48,633 bases of DNA from Acidobacteriota bacterium (GTDB lineage: Bacteria; Acidobacteriota; Terriglobia; Terriglobales; Acidobacteriaceae), in contig JAKAFB010000018.1 in the NCBI GenBank assembly GCA_021818105.1, positions 1 through 48,633 of the forward strand, given 5' to 3'. The notes beneath the pieces were generated by a model that did no database searches, had not been told where the DNA came from, and saw only the letters and a program-made list of their open reading frames with translations. Below, piece after piece: positions 1-8,281 of this stretch (within the stretch, counting starts at the first letter, position 1; each line of letters begins with the position of its first letter). A program made the translations under genes and the position numbers.

Positions 1-293
1 GCATCAAAGCGGATACCCAGCCGCTTGCGCGCTGCGTTGGCGCGGGCAAAGTCATCCGCAGTCCAGTTGTTGTATTCGCCCACCAACTCCACGTTGCTGT
101 AGCCCGCCTCGGCCACCTTTGCCAGCCGCTCCTCGAATGGCAGCTTGTTGAACACCGTCCACAGCATCACGGAGAGCGAATACGGAACCGTGTGCGTGGC
201 CGCGCTTTGCCCTGCTTTCGCTGTTGGAAGTGCTGGTACGGCAGGCCCGAGCATAGTGGCGGCCAGCAACTGCGTAAATGTGCGGCGATTCAT
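1..293 (-). CDS. Tat-exported hydroxypyruvate isomerase-like TIM-barrel protein (partial)
   Basis: Only the first 97 codons are in the window; the gene runs off the left edge. The ATG at 293 follows GGGAG in the leader. The N-terminus has a twin-arginine-type signal (MNRRTFTQLLAATML, then a hydrophobic stretch ending in ALPTAKA), so export is likely. After it comes LSVMLWTVFNKLPFEERL and AEAGYSNVELVGEY, which resemble the first strand and helix of hydroxypyruvate isomerase / sugar-phosphate isomerase-epimerase TIM barrels. The metal-binding and catalytic residues lie in the missing part, so activity cannot be judged. A periplasmic sugar isomerase or epimerase is the best inference. It is on the same strand as the DUF2252 gene, whose stop is 21 bases upstream of this start, so the two may be co-transcribed. 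Confidence 0.75.
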   Translation of the reverse strand, partial: MNRRTFTQLLAATMLGPAVPALPTAKAGQSAATHTVPYSLSVMLWTVFNKLPFEERLAKVAEAGYSNVELVGEYNNWTADDFARANAARKRLGIRFD

Positions 294-314
294 GTATGTC
301 TCCCGAGGTTGTGA

Positions 315-1643
315 TTATGCTTTCGCTCTCCCTTTGCCTTGGCGGCGCAGCGCCTGCCAGTCCTTCTCGGTCTGGTCGGCATAGAGCGAACCGAACTTTC
401 CCAGCGCCTCGGCAAAGCCGCCGCCCGAGCCCAGATAGCCCGCAATCACCAGCGGATCGCCGGAGCGTGCATGTCCCCGCGCCAGCAACTCGCCGCAGAC
501 CTCGGCAAAGGCGGCAAGCCCGTCTCCAGCCAGGTCCTCAATCTCAATGGAGCCCTTGTGGTCATTGAGCTGGCGCACCATGAAGGGCCGCCCGCCGATG
601 TGCGTCCATCCCAGGAACGGGTCCGACTGCAACTGCATCGCGCGCTGGCCCTCGGCGACGCGCTGGCCATGGTGGTGCGGCGGATGAGCCTCCGGCAGGT
701 AGGGCGCGTAGGCCGACGACGCCTCCTCCTTGATCTGCAGAAACAGCGGATCGCCCGGCCCGTTACCCTCAAAGTAAATGCAGTAGTCGCGCAGCCCCAC
801 AGAGCCGGTGCCGACAACCTTGAACGCCACATCCACGGGCCGGTAAAGGGAAAGCAGATGCTGCCGCTGCGGCTCAAGCATTTCGCGATACGGCCCCAGC
901 GAGGCCAGCACCGTCGCGGCCTGCGTACCGGTGATGCGCGTGAGCGTCGGCTTCTGCTCCTTGAAGCGCCGTGGCGCATCCGGCTTCTTGCCTGCGGGCT
1001 CGGTCAACTGCTCCAGCGCGTGCTTCGGCGTCGCACGCTCCGCCTTCAGCAATGCCGCGTGAACCGGCTGCACAGAGCCGATGCGATGCACCTGGAAGCG
1101 CGCCACATCGAGCATGGGCATCTGCGCAAAGGCGCGCATCTGCGCGCGATAGTGCTCCATGCACTTCTCAACGGCTTCGCGCGCTGTGGAGTCCTTGTGT
1201 CCGGACTCGCGCCCGGCCAGCACCAGCGACGCGGCCATGCGCTTCAAGTCCCATTCGAACGGGCCGCGAATCGTCTCATCAAAGTCGTTGATGTCAAACA
1301 CGAGCCGCCCGTCTGGCGCGGCATAGGCGCCTAGGTTGCGCACATGCGCATCGCCGCAGAGCTGGCACATGATGCCGGTCGTGGGCAGCACGGCCAGGTC
1401 CGCAGCCATCACCGGCGCGGCTCCGCGAAAGTAGCTGAACGGCGACTGCGCCATGAGCTGATGCTTCAGCCTGAGCAGCGCCGGACCGCGGCCGCGCTCG
1501 GCACGTTGCAGCAGTGCCAGCGCTGCGCTTTGCCGCGCCTTTGTCAGCAACTCGTCATGCTGCTGGCGGCCCACCTGCTTGCGGCGCGCCTGGCCCAGGT
1601 TGCGCCGCTCCTGCGGAGTTGCCCAGTGCATGACCGGGACCAT
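315..1643 (-). CDS. DUF2252 family protein
   Basis: A 442-residue protein. Its hallmark is CGDAHVRNLGAY followed by GRLVFDINDFDET in the first third, and FEWDLKRMAASLVLAGR just after. These are the conserved core of the DUF2252 family, distantly like aminoglycoside phosphotransferase/kinase folds. The family has no assigned reaction, and I do not infer one. The reading frame stays open up to 1793, but that would overlap the divergent peptidase gene. ATG codons at 1643 (MVPVMHWATP) or 1631 fit better and leave about 115 bases between the two divergent starts. No signal peptide or membrane segment is seen, so a cytoplasmic location is expected. Confidence 0.85.
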   Translation of the reverse strand: MVPVMHWATPQERRNLGQARRKQVGRQQHDELLTKARQSAALALLQRAERGRGPALLRLKHQLMAQSPFSYFRGAAPVMAADLAVLPTTGIMCQLCGDAHVRNLGAYAAPDGRLVFDINDFDETIRGPFEWDLKRMAASLVLAGRESGHKDSTAREAVEKCMEHYRAQMRAFAQMPMLDVARFQVHRIGSVQPVHAALLKAERATPKHALEQLTEPAGKKPDAPRRFKEQKPTLTRITGTQAATVLASLGPYREMLEPQRQHLLSLYRPVDVAFKVVGTGSVGLRDYCIYFEGNGPGDPLFLQIKEEASSAYAPYLPEAHPPHHHGQRVAEGQRAMQLQSDPFLGWTHIGGRPFMVRQLNDHKGSIEIEDLAGDGLAAFAEVCGELLARGHARSGDPLVIAGYLGSGGGFAEALGKFGSLYADQTEKDWQALRRQGKGRAKA

Positions 1644-1759
1644 ACACCCTGGGAAGACTCTCTGCAACTGCGCTGATTTACACTGGTTGCTCGAAGCCCG
1701 GCATCCGGTTCGGTCTGCCAAGGTAGTTGCGTCGGGCTCCCGCCCACGGAGGAGATTCC

Positions 1760-3967
1760 TTGACGCGCCCCGCCGCTCTGCTCTTTGTTGCATTCTTGCT
1801 GCCCCTTGCCGCGGTTTCTACCCATGCACAGCCACCCGCCGCTCCGCTCACGGTGGAGAAGATTTTTGCGCATGGCCCTCTTATCGGCAAGCTGCCTGAG
1901 GGCCTTGCCTGGTCGCCGGATGGCCAACACCTCACGTATATGGACGGCGGCGAACTCATCGATTTGGACCCAGGCTCTGGAAAGCCGCACGTGATGGTGA
2001 GCCGCGCCAAGATGGCCTCGCTCACCGGTGCGCAGGCCAACGAAGAACAGCGCGACCATCGCGCCCGTTACGGCCAGGAGGCTTATCTGTGGTCGCCGGG
2101 CGGCAAGCACATTTTGTTCGACGCGAATGGCCTTCTGTGGCTCTACGATCTGCGCAACGGAACCGGTGTGCAGATTGGCTTCACCGGGCAAGTCGCCGGC
2201 GACGACCCCAAGTTCTCTCCCAATGGCGAGGCTGTCTCCTTTATCAAGGGGCACGGGCTCGCGGTGGTGCATCTGCGCGAAGAAGGGACGCCTACGCAGA
2301 TCATTGCTCCCGCGCCGAATCCGGCAATGCGGATAGGCGAGGTGGACTGGGTATATGAAGAGGAGTTGGGCACGCGCAGCAACTACTTCTGGTCGCCGGA
2401 CTCAAAGAACGTTGCCTTCCTGCAGATGAACGAGGAACGGGTTCCTGTTTACCCGATTACGGACTGGATTCCCACACACGCGCAGGTAAAGCTGCAGCGT
2501 TACCCGCAGCCCGGCGACGATAACCCGGATGTGCGCGTGGGCATTGTGGGTGCTGATGGCGGGCGCGTGGTGTGGGTGAAGCTGCCTATCAAGCCCAATC
2601 AGGATTACATCCCCCGCTTTGGCTGGCTCGACCGCAAAACACTGTGGGTGGAGACGCTGACCCGCGACCACAAGCACCGCGACATCTACTTTGCCGATGC
2701 TGCTACAGGACAGGCGCACACCGTGCTGCAACTGACCGATGACAAGTTTCTGGACGAGAACTACAACGTCAACATCGCCGACGGCAGCATTGTGCTTTCT
2801 GACTGGAGCGATGGCCACAATCACATCTACCTTTACAGCTACGATGCGGCGCAGCCTATGGCGACCGCCAGCGCCAAGATGGAACGGCAGTTGACCAAAG
2901 GCGAGTTTGAGGTCGCCGACGTTTATCGCGTGGATCACGCGCACAAGCTCGTGTACTACGCCTCGAACGAGGGCCATGTGCTTGAGCAGCAGATATGGCA
3001 GGTGAGCTTTGACGGTGACCGAAAGCAACTGAGCCACGAGGCAGGCAGCCACGAGGCGACCTTCTCGCCTATCAGTGGAGAGTTTGCTGACAAGTACTCG
3101 ACGCGCATAACGCCACCGGAACTGCGCCTGTGTCGCGCGGGCGGCAAATGCGAGGTCTTCTGGGAGACGCATGCGCTTGAGCCTTACGCATTGCATCCGC
3201 CGGAGCAGATGGAAGTGAAGGCGAAGGATGGAAGCACGCTGTATGCCACGCTGCTGCTGCCAGCAGGGGCCACCACGCCAGCCAGTGTGCCGCTCATTGT
3301 GAATCCCTATGGAGGTCCGGGCCCGCAAGAGGTGGCCAATCGCTGGGCCGATGCACTGCTGTTTGACGCGCTGCTGGCTGAGCATGGTTTTGCTGTGTTG
3401 CACGCGGACAACCGCGGAACCGGCATGCGCGGCCGCGCCTTTGCCCAGGCGGCTTATCACAACTTTGGCCCCGTGCAGTTTGAGGATCAGCTCACTGTGA
3501 TTGACGCTGCCCTGGCGCAGCATCCGCAACTGGATGCGAAGCGGCTGGGCTGGTGGGGCTGGAGCTGGGGCGGCACGTTCACGCTCTACGCCATGACGCA
3601 CTCGGATCGCTTTCGCGCAGGGGTTTCAGTCGCACCGGTGACGAACTGGCGCAACTACGACTCCATTTACACCGAACGCTACATGAGTCTGCCTTCAGAG
3701 TTCGCGGAAGGGTACAAGGATTTCTCTGTGGTCAATTCGGCGGCCAAGTTGCACGGGCGTCTGCTGCTGGTGCACGGCACAGGGGATGACAACGTGCACA
3801 TGGAGAACTCCGTGCAGTTTATTCAGAAGCTGATTGAGGCGCAGATTCCCTACGATCTGCAGCTCTATCCGCGCAAAACGCATTCCATTGCGGGGCCGGA
3901 TGTACGTACGCACCTCTACAACCGCATCCTTACTCACTTTGAGCAGTACCTGATGCCGCCGTTGTAG
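1760..3967 (+). CDS. Secreted dipeptidyl peptidase IV (S9B prolyl oligopeptidase family)
   Basis: A 735-residue serine peptidase predicted to remove X-Pro dipeptides from the N-terminus of peptides in the periplasm or outside the cell. I place the start at TTG 1760, because a GGAGGAG ribosome site lies 6 bases before it and translation then begins directly with a signal peptide (MTRPAALLFVAFLLPLAA...HAQ). An N-terminal beta-propeller (to about residue 470) contains VYEEELGTRSN near 199-209, the Glu-Glu motif that holds the substrate amino terminus in true DPP IV. The C-terminal alpha/beta hydrolase domain has the nucleophile Ser602 in GWSWGG, the acid in GTGDDNVH (Asp676/677) and His708 in KTHSI, so the triad is complete. 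It is transcribed alone, divergent from the DUF2252 gene. Confidence 0.93.
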   Translation: MTRPAALLFVAFLLPLAAVSTHAQPPAAPLTVEKIFAHGPLIGKLPEGLAWSPDGQHLTYMDGGELIDLDPGSGKPHVMVSRAKMASLTGAQANEEQRDHRARYGQEAYLWSPGGKHILFDANGLLWLYDLRNGTGVQIGFTGQVAGDDPKFSPNGEAVSFIKGHGLAVVHLREEGTPTQIIAPAPNPAMRIGEVDWVYEEELGTRSNYFWSPDSKNVAFLQMNEERVPVYPITDWIPTHAQVKLQRYPQPGDDNPDVRVGIVGADGGRVVWVKLPIKPNQDYIPRFGWLDRKTLWVETLTRDHKHRDIYFADAATGQAHTVLQLTDDKFLDENYNVNIADGSIVLSDWSDGHNHIYLYSYDAAQPMATASAKMERQLTKGEFEVADVYRVDHAHKLVYYASNEGHVLEQQIWQVSFDGDRKQLSHEAGSHEATFSPISGEFADKYSTRITPPELRLCRAGGKCEVFWETHALEPYALHPPEQMEVKAKDGSTLYATLLLPAGATTPASVPLIVNPYGGPGPQEVANRWADALLFDALLAEHGFAVLHADNRGTGMRGRAFAQAAYHNFGPVQFEDQLTVIDAALAQHPQLDAKRLGWWGWSWGGTFTLYAMTHSDRFRAGVSVAPVTNWRNYDSIYTERYMSLPSEFAEGYKDFSVVNSAAKLHGRLLLVHGTGDDNVHMENSVQFIQKLIEAQIPYDLQLYPRKTHSIAGPDVRTHLYNRILTHFEQYLMPPL

Positions 3968-4114
3968 TGAATCGAGTAATCCGGGGAGCGATAGGTAAGG
4001 GTAATTCACCCGCAGGATTTTTTACCGGGCTTGCTCGACGAGAGTGATATTACAGAAAAACTCCTGATGAGCACGCGTACCAGCCGGGGCGCTGACAACA
4101 TGCTTGCCCCATCT

Positions 4115-4282
4115 TCAAACCTCGTGGTGTTTGAAGATGTCGTCCTTATCGCGGCTGCCGCATTTGGTGCAACCCAGACAGCAGACAAGCAGAATTGCGA
4201 CCCCCAGAGTTACCAGGATGGCCAGCACGTCTGCATTTGCCGCGAACCAGCGAACCGCAAAATGCATAAAAAGGACGCCCAT
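4115..4282 (-). CDS. Possible small membrane protein (55 aa)
   Basis: A short frame with TTTTGGAG placed 6-7 bases before its ATG. The product starts MGVLFMHFAVRWFAANADV, then has one strongly hydrophobic stretch (about residues 20-40, LAILVTLGVAILLVCCLGC) and a charged tail with further cysteine (CTKCGSRDKDDIFKHHEV). The layout of ribosome site, single transmembrane span and polar tail is that of a real small membrane protein, but I recognise no family. It lies alone between the DPP IV and DinB genes, opposite to both. A chance frame remains possible, since GC-rich antisense strands give many open frames. Confidence 0.4.
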   Translation of the reverse strand: MGVLFMHFAVRWFAANADVLAILVTLGVAILLVCCLGCTKCGSRDKDDIFKHHEV

Positions 4283-4339
4283 GCACCGCTCCAAAACTGC
4301 ACCGTAGCACCGGCATCGCGACCGACCCACGCGAGATTC

Positions 4340-4363
4340 GGAGTGCCGGTATTCCGGCACCCC
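4340..4363. repeat. Inverted repeat between small membrane gene and dinB
   Basis: Arms 4340-4349 and 4354-4363 (GGAGTGCCGG / CCGGCACCCC) pair over 10 bases with one mismatch around a TATT loop. It could be a hairpin in the leader of the minus-strand small gene or a protein-binding dyad before dinB. There is no T-run on either side, so it is not a typical intrinsic terminator. Confidence 0.5.
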
Positions 4364-4433
4364 AAGTGTACCACCATTGAGGATGTGTGGGCCTGAGGAT
4401 TGGGCTTGCCAAAAAGAGAATAAAAGGCGAAGA

Positions 4434-5849
4434 ATGGTCGTGATGGTACGCACTTCCAATCCGGCACAGGACTCGCTGCCTGAGGGATGGCCGGAAGAGC
4501 CCCCGGACGCGGAATCGTTGGACCGGGAGCCGCAATGCAGCTCGGCCGCTCCTCAGTCCACCCCTTACGCCCCGTCGGATGCCTGCCTGAACTGGCTCTT
4601 CGTCGATCTGAACTCCTATTTTGCGTCAGTGGAGCAGGAGGTGCGCCCGGAACTACGAGGCCGCCCGGTGGCTGTAGTGCCGGCAATGGTGGATACAACC
4701 TGCTGCATTGCGGCCAGTTACGAGGCCAAGGCCTACGGCGTGAAGACGGGTACGATCGTTGCGGATGCCAAGCGGATGTGCCCGGATATTGTGCTCGTGG
4801 AGGCGCGCCACGAGCTCTACGTCGAATACCACCACCGCATCGTAGAGGCAGTGGAGACCTGCGTACCGGTGACGGTGGTGCTCTCGATTGATGAAATGGC
4901 CTGCCGCCTGATGGGCCGCGAGCGGCCGCTGTTGGCCGCTCTGGAACTGGGCCGCAGGGTGAAGGCGCGCATCCGCGAGGCGGTGGGCAGCACACTGCGC
5001 AGCTCGGTGGGTTTGGCAACCAATCGCTACCTGGCGAAGGTGGCCAGCGACATGGAAAAGCCGGATGGGCTGGTGGCACTGCCGCCGGACATCCTGCCCG
5101 ATGCCTTGCGGCAGCTTACGCTGCGCGACCTGCCCGGTATCGGCGCACGCACTGAGAAGCGGCTGAACGAGCAAGGCATCCGCAGCATGGAGGATCTGCT
5201 GGCACTCGATTGTGAGCAGACAGGGCAGCTTTGGGGCTCTGTGTGCGGTGAGCGCCTGTGGCACTGGCTGCGCGGCGAGGACTTTGATATGGCCGAGGCA
5301 GAGCACGCCAAATCACTGAGCCACCAGCACGTGCTGGCGCCGGAGATGCGCACGCCGGAAAAAGCCTGGGCCGTGGCGCACAAGCTGCTGCACAAGGCTG
5401 CCATGCGCCTGCGCACAGGCAGGCTGTGGGCCAGCGGCATCGGGCTGGCGGTGGGTTTTGCCGTACCCCGTGGGCAGAATGTGCCGGTGAGCCGCTTTGG
5501 CGTGCCCGCGCGTGGATGGCGCGGCGAGGTGCGTCTGAGCGAGTGCCAGGATAATCCCACGCTGATTGCCGCACTGCGTCGCCTGTGGGAGCAGCGCCCC
5601 TCCGGGCCGGGGTATGACCAGCCCTACTTCATTGGTGTTTCTCTGAACGAGCTGGTTCCAGACCAGCTCCACTCGCTGAATCTGTTTGATGAGCTGGACG
5701 GAGCGAAGAGCCGCACAAAGTTGCTGGCCACCATGGATGCGCTGAACCACAAGTACGGCATGAGCACGCTGGCCCCGGCGACGATGCTCACCGCGTATAA
5801 AGCTGCGCCCACGCGCATCGCCTTCCATAGCATTCCGGATTTGTTCTAG
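4434..5849 (+). CDS. dinB: Y-family DNA polymerase (DNA polymerase IV / DinB type)
   Basis: A 471-residue translesion polymerase. The palm carboxylates are present: Asp58 in FVDLNSYFASVEQ and Asp153/Glu154 in LSIDEMAC, so it should be catalytically active. This separates it from the inactive ImuB relatives. The steric-gate region, the fingers motif (CCIAASYEAKAYGVKTG) and a helix-hairpin-helix (RDLPGIGARTEKRLNEQGI, mid-protein) follow, then the little-finger domain. The first 50 residues are polar, Pro/Glu-rich and outside the conserved core. The open frame reaches a TTG at 4377, but ATG 4434 after AAAAGGCGAAG is the likelier start; ATG 4443 is also possible. No canonical SOS box was recognised upstream. 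The gene stands alone and its stop is 19 bases from the convergent protease gene. Confidence 0.9.
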   Translation: MVVMVRTSNPAQDSLPEGWPEEPPDAESLDREPQCSSAAPQSTPYAPSDACLNWLFVDLNSYFASVEQEVRPELRGRPVAVVPAMVDTTCCIAASYEAKAYGVKTGTIVADAKRMCPDIVLVEARHELYVEYHHRIVEAVETCVPVTVVLSIDEMACRLMGRERPLLAALELGRRVKARIREAVGSTLRSSVGLATNRYLAKVASDMEKPDGLVALPPDILPDALRQLTLRDLPGIGARTEKRLNEQGIRSMEDLLALDCEQTGQLWGSVCGERLWHWLRGEDFDMAEAEHAKSLSHQHVLAPEMRTPEKAWAVAHKLLHKAAMRLRTGRLWASGIGLAVGFAVPRGQNVPVSRFGVPARGWRGEVRLSECQDNPTLIAALRRLWEQRPSGPGYDQPYFIGVSLNELVPDQLHSLNLFDELDGAKSRTKLLATMDALNHKYGMSTLAPATMLTAYKAAPTRIAFHSIPDLF

Positions 5850-5868
5850 CCGCAGACCGGGCCGGGCT

Positions 5869-6816
5869 TTAGCCGATCGGCACCAGCGCCTGGTCGCGCG
5901 GTCTTTCCTGAGGGGTCGATTGCAGCCGCAGGATGGTGGAATCCTCGTTCAGGTGGAACGATGTCTGTTGCGAGTCCAGCCGCACAAGATGGTTGACCTG
6001 ATCGAAGGTGATGGAAAAGTTCTGCATGGCACAGCCGCCGAAGTTTGCTAATGGAAACGCCGCGTTGATCTCCACAAAAGGCTTTGCAAAGGCGTAGCGG
6101 CCGACGCGCACGTCAGAGCCGAGGCGGCCGGCCATTAGCTGAAAGCGCGTGGAGAGGGACTCGCCGACAGCAAATACGACAGGATCTGAGGCGAACTTGA
6201 GGTGCTCGGCGACCTGCGTCGGCAGGCTGAGCCCGGTGCCGCCGGAGTCTAGCTGGGCCTCGACGCGCCTGCCGTTGATTTGGAGGGGCACGATCGGCAC
6301 GCCGTCGGGCATGCGGAAGGGCAGCACGGAGTGTTCACCATCCGGCGCGAGCGCGCCTGGGGCAAGGGCCAGGCGGTGGTTGGGATAGTCAAGGGTAAGC
6401 AGGTAGTCGCGAAAGAGCGTGAAGCCCAGCAGGCCCTGGCAGGCGGCGTCTTCTGCGGCAAGGCTGTGCTCGATGGCCTGCACCGCGGTGAACTCCACAC
6501 CGGCCACGTTCAAGGACTGAATGAGCGTGATGGGGGCGCGCTGCTCGCCCTGGCCGCTGGGGTCAGTGAGGCGTGCCTGCCCGACGACGGGCAGGCCGAG
6601 TTGTCCGGCCAGGCTTGCCGTGACCAGCGCCTGTGCTCCGGTGCCCGTGTCAATGACAAAGCGGAAGGGGCCTTTGCCATTGACAGTCACCATGACGTAG
6701 GGCTTGCCGTGGACGACATCCATGCGACTGGAGGATGTGGCAGGCTGGGCGCGCAGAGGCAGGGCGAAAAGGGAAAGCAGGGTGACGCAGGTGCCCAAGC
6801 GGGGCAGGAAAGGCAT
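5869..6816 (-). CDS. Secreted retropepsin-like aspartyl protease family protein
   Basis: A 315-residue protein with a signal peptide (MPFLPRLGTCVTLLSLFALPLRAQ). It carries two aspartyl-protease-type turns: FVIDTGTGAQ with Asp56, and AQLDSGGTGLSLP with Asp190. This is the two-lobed arrangement of bacterial clan AA retropepsin-like proteins (gag-asp / aspartyl protease families). The region after each Asp has the expected hydrophobic-hydrophobic-Gly pattern. Start ATG 6816 follows GAGGAGGG at good spacing; the open frame extends further but into the promoter region of ispE. It probably acts in the periplasm on an unknown substrate. It is divergent from ispE and convergent with dinB, so it is a single-gene unit. 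Confidence 0.82.
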   Translation of the reverse strand: MPFLPRLGTCVTLLSLFALPLRAQPATSSSRMDVVHGKPYVMVTVNGKGPFRFVIDTGTGAQALVTASLAGQLGLPVVGQARLTDPSGQGEQRAPITLIQSLNVAGVEFTAVQAIEHSLAAEDAACQGLLGFTLFRDYLLTLDYPNHRLALAPGALAPDGEHSVLPFRMPDGVPIVPLQINGRRVEAQLDSGGTGLSLPTQVAEHLKFASDPVVFAVGESLSTRFQLMAGRLGSDVRVGRYAFAKPFVEINAAFPLANFGGCAMQNFSITFDQVNHLVRLDSQQTSFHLNEDSTILRLQSTPQERPRDQALVPIG

Positions 6817-6949
6817 GAGCCCTCCTCGCACGCTGGTAAGCAATGGGGAAGGCGCGCGTGCATCGCCGATAGTCCAACAACTGTATCGTACGTCTGAATT
6901 AGACGGGGTGTTCCAGGAAAGGGCGTGGAAGCGTGCGCTGCCTGGCAGC

Positions 6950-6973
6950 AGAGCGAACCGCGGCGTTCGCTCT
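6950..6973. promoter_or_regulatory. Perfect 9-bp inverted repeat at the ispE start
   Basis: AGAGCGAAC (6950-6958) and GTTCGCTCT (6965-6973) are exact reverse complements separated by 6 bases. The second arm touches a TACAAT -10-like hexamer (6973-6978), and the ATG of ispE is at 6987. It is an operator-like dyad or a leader hairpin; no binding factor can be named. Confidence 0.5.
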
Positions 6974-6986
6974 ACAATGGTCCCGT

Positions 6987-8066
6987 ATGCCCACCGCAGT
7001 TCGCTCGCACGCAAAGATCAACCTCGGCCTCGGCATCGGCGCCCCTCGCACGGATGGGTTCCACGCGCTGGCGACTGTCTACCAGACGCTGGAAGTGCAT
7101 GACCAGGTAACGGTTACGGCAAGGCGTGCCAAGCAAACTGTACTGCGGCTGACCTCCAATGATCGGCGCGTGCCCACGGACGAGCGGAATACGGCGTGGA
7201 AGATGGTTTCGCTGGTGCTGGACGAGCTGGGCGTGCAGGCGGATGTGGAGATTCAGATTGAAAAGCGACTGCCCGTGCAGGGCGGACTGGGGGCCGGATC
7301 GGCCAACGCAGCGGCGGCGCTGGTGGGGCTGGAGGCGGAACTGGGAATCAAGGCGGTTTCGCACCCTCCGCTGGAGGGGGCAGCGCGCAGGGGCGTGCGT
7401 CCGGGCGGAAGCTGGCCCGCACAAAGACTGAAGATTGCTGCCGAAGTGGGTTCGGATGTGCCGTTGTTCCTGATTGGCGGCACGGTACTGGGGCTTGACC
7501 GCGGGCAGGAGGTATATCCGCTGCCGGATATTGAGCCGGTGTGGTGCGTGGTGGCGACGCCCGCCGTGGGGGTTTCCACTCCGCAGGCGTTTCGGGACTG
7601 GGATGCCCTGTGCGCTGCGGAAGGTTTGACCGCCGAGGCGAGTGCCGATAAACTAAGTGAGTTGAGCCGTGCCTACGCCAGCGCCTTTGCGGGAGCAATC
7701 CTTGGGGGCGGGCAAGAAGCAGGCTCCTCCGGTGTCGTTTCCGTGGGAGACGACCTGGCCGGACCGCAAGAGTCCGCGCTTGTCCGCACCGGGATTACGA
7801 GCTGGATCAGCAACGACTTTGAACGGGTCGTCTTTGCCCAGCATCCTCCCCTTGCTGAAATCAAGCGTCTTCTCGCGGCTCACGGCACACCGGAGGCGGC
7901 ATTGCATGCTTCGCTGTCGGGGTCCGGTTCGGCGCTCTTCGGGTTGTACCTGGCCCGTAGAGCTGCAGAGACGGCCCAGGAGCGGTTGCGGGCAGCAGGT
8001 GTGGAGAGCGTGTTGACACGCACCTTACCGCGTCCGGCGTACTGGGGTGAAATGCTTCTGCAATAA
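6987..8066 (+). CDS. ispE: 4-diphosphocytidyl-2-C-methyl-D-erythritol kinase
   Basis: Phosphorylates CDP-methylerythritol with ATP in the non-mevalonate isoprenoid pathway (cytoplasm). GHMP-kinase motifs are present: SHAKINLGL with catalytic Lys10, the ATP loop LPVQGGLGAGSANAAAAL (95-112), GSDVP with Asp157, and the C-terminal SGSGSALFG. At 359 residues it is much longer than the usual 280-300. The excess lies in two places: about 124-146 (HPPLEG, then an Arg/Gly/Pro-rich stretch), and about 233-266 (Gly/Ser-rich, LGGGQEAGSSG). Both lie between conserved blocks and keep the frame. ATG 6987 begins right at the conserved N-terminus. It opens the housekeeping string that continues through the tRNA and prs. 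Confidence 0.93.
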   Translation: MPTAVRSHAKINLGLGIGAPRTDGFHALATVYQTLEVHDQVTVTARRAKQTVLRLTSNDRRVPTDERNTAWKMVSLVLDELGVQADVEIQIEKRLPVQGGLGAGSANAAAALVGLEAELGIKAVSHPPLEGAARRGVRPGGSWPAQRLKIAAEVGSDVPLFLIGGTVLGLDRGQEVYPLPDIEPVWCVVATPAVGVSTPQAFRDWDALCAAEGLTAEASADKLSELSRAYASAFAGAILGGGQEAGSSGVVSVGDDLAGPQESALVRTGITSWISNDFERVVFAQHPPLAEIKRLLAAHGTPEAALHASLSGSGSALFGLYLARRAAETAQERLRAAGVESVLTRTLPRPAYWGEMLLQ

Positions 8067-8123
8067 GCAGGTTGACAGTCAGACCATGCGGGAGAGAGAC
8101 TCGCGGACGGCTGACGAAGGCGG

Positions 8124-8143
8124 TTTCCGGGCAGGCCCGGAAA
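8124..8143. repeat. 20-bp near-perfect palindrome before tRNA-Gln
   Basis: TTTCCGGGC (8124-8132) and GCCCGGAAA (8135-8143) are exact reverse complements with only AG between them. It sits between the ispE stop and the tRNA 5' end. It may stabilise or end the ispE transcript, or mark processing of a joint mRNA-tRNA transcript. No T-run follows. Confidence 0.5.
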
Positions 8144-8153
8144 AGCGCAATGT

Positions 8154-8227
8154 TGGGCGATCGTCTAATGGTAGGACAGTGCCCTTTGGAGGCACTTGTC
8201 TAGGTTCGAATCCTAGTCGCCCAGCCA
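8154..8227 (+). tRNA. tRNA-Gln (anticodon TTG)
   Basis: A complete cloverleaf can be folded by eye. The acceptor stem is TGGGCGA (8154-8160) with TCGCCCA (8217-8223). The D-arm holds TAATGGTAGGA. The anticodon stem GTGCC/GGCAC encloses the loop CTTTGGA, whose central triplet is TTG. The T-arm is CTAGGTTCGAATCCTAG with the invariant GGTTCGAATCC. The discriminator base and CCA are encoded (GCCA, 8224-8227). It lies in the 215-base gap between ispE and prs, on the same strand. Confidence 0.97.
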
Positions 8228-8281
8228 GTTTGAATGCACCGCGAGAGCAGCCAAAGCCAACCAGCTTGGAGGACCTCGGAA

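Noticed and set aside
339..1334. Long open frame opposite the DUF2252 gene
   Set aside because: Antisense shadow of a GC-rich gene; no ribosome site and Arg/Leu-rich nonsense composition.
2402..3601. 399-codon frame opposite the DPP IV gene
   Set aside because: Lies fully inside a convincing peptidase gene on the other strand; no recognisable motif.
8072..8100. TTGACA at 8072 as a tRNA-Gln promoter
   Set aside because: No -10-like hexamer at 16-18 bases; the tRNA may be read through from ispE or use another promoter.
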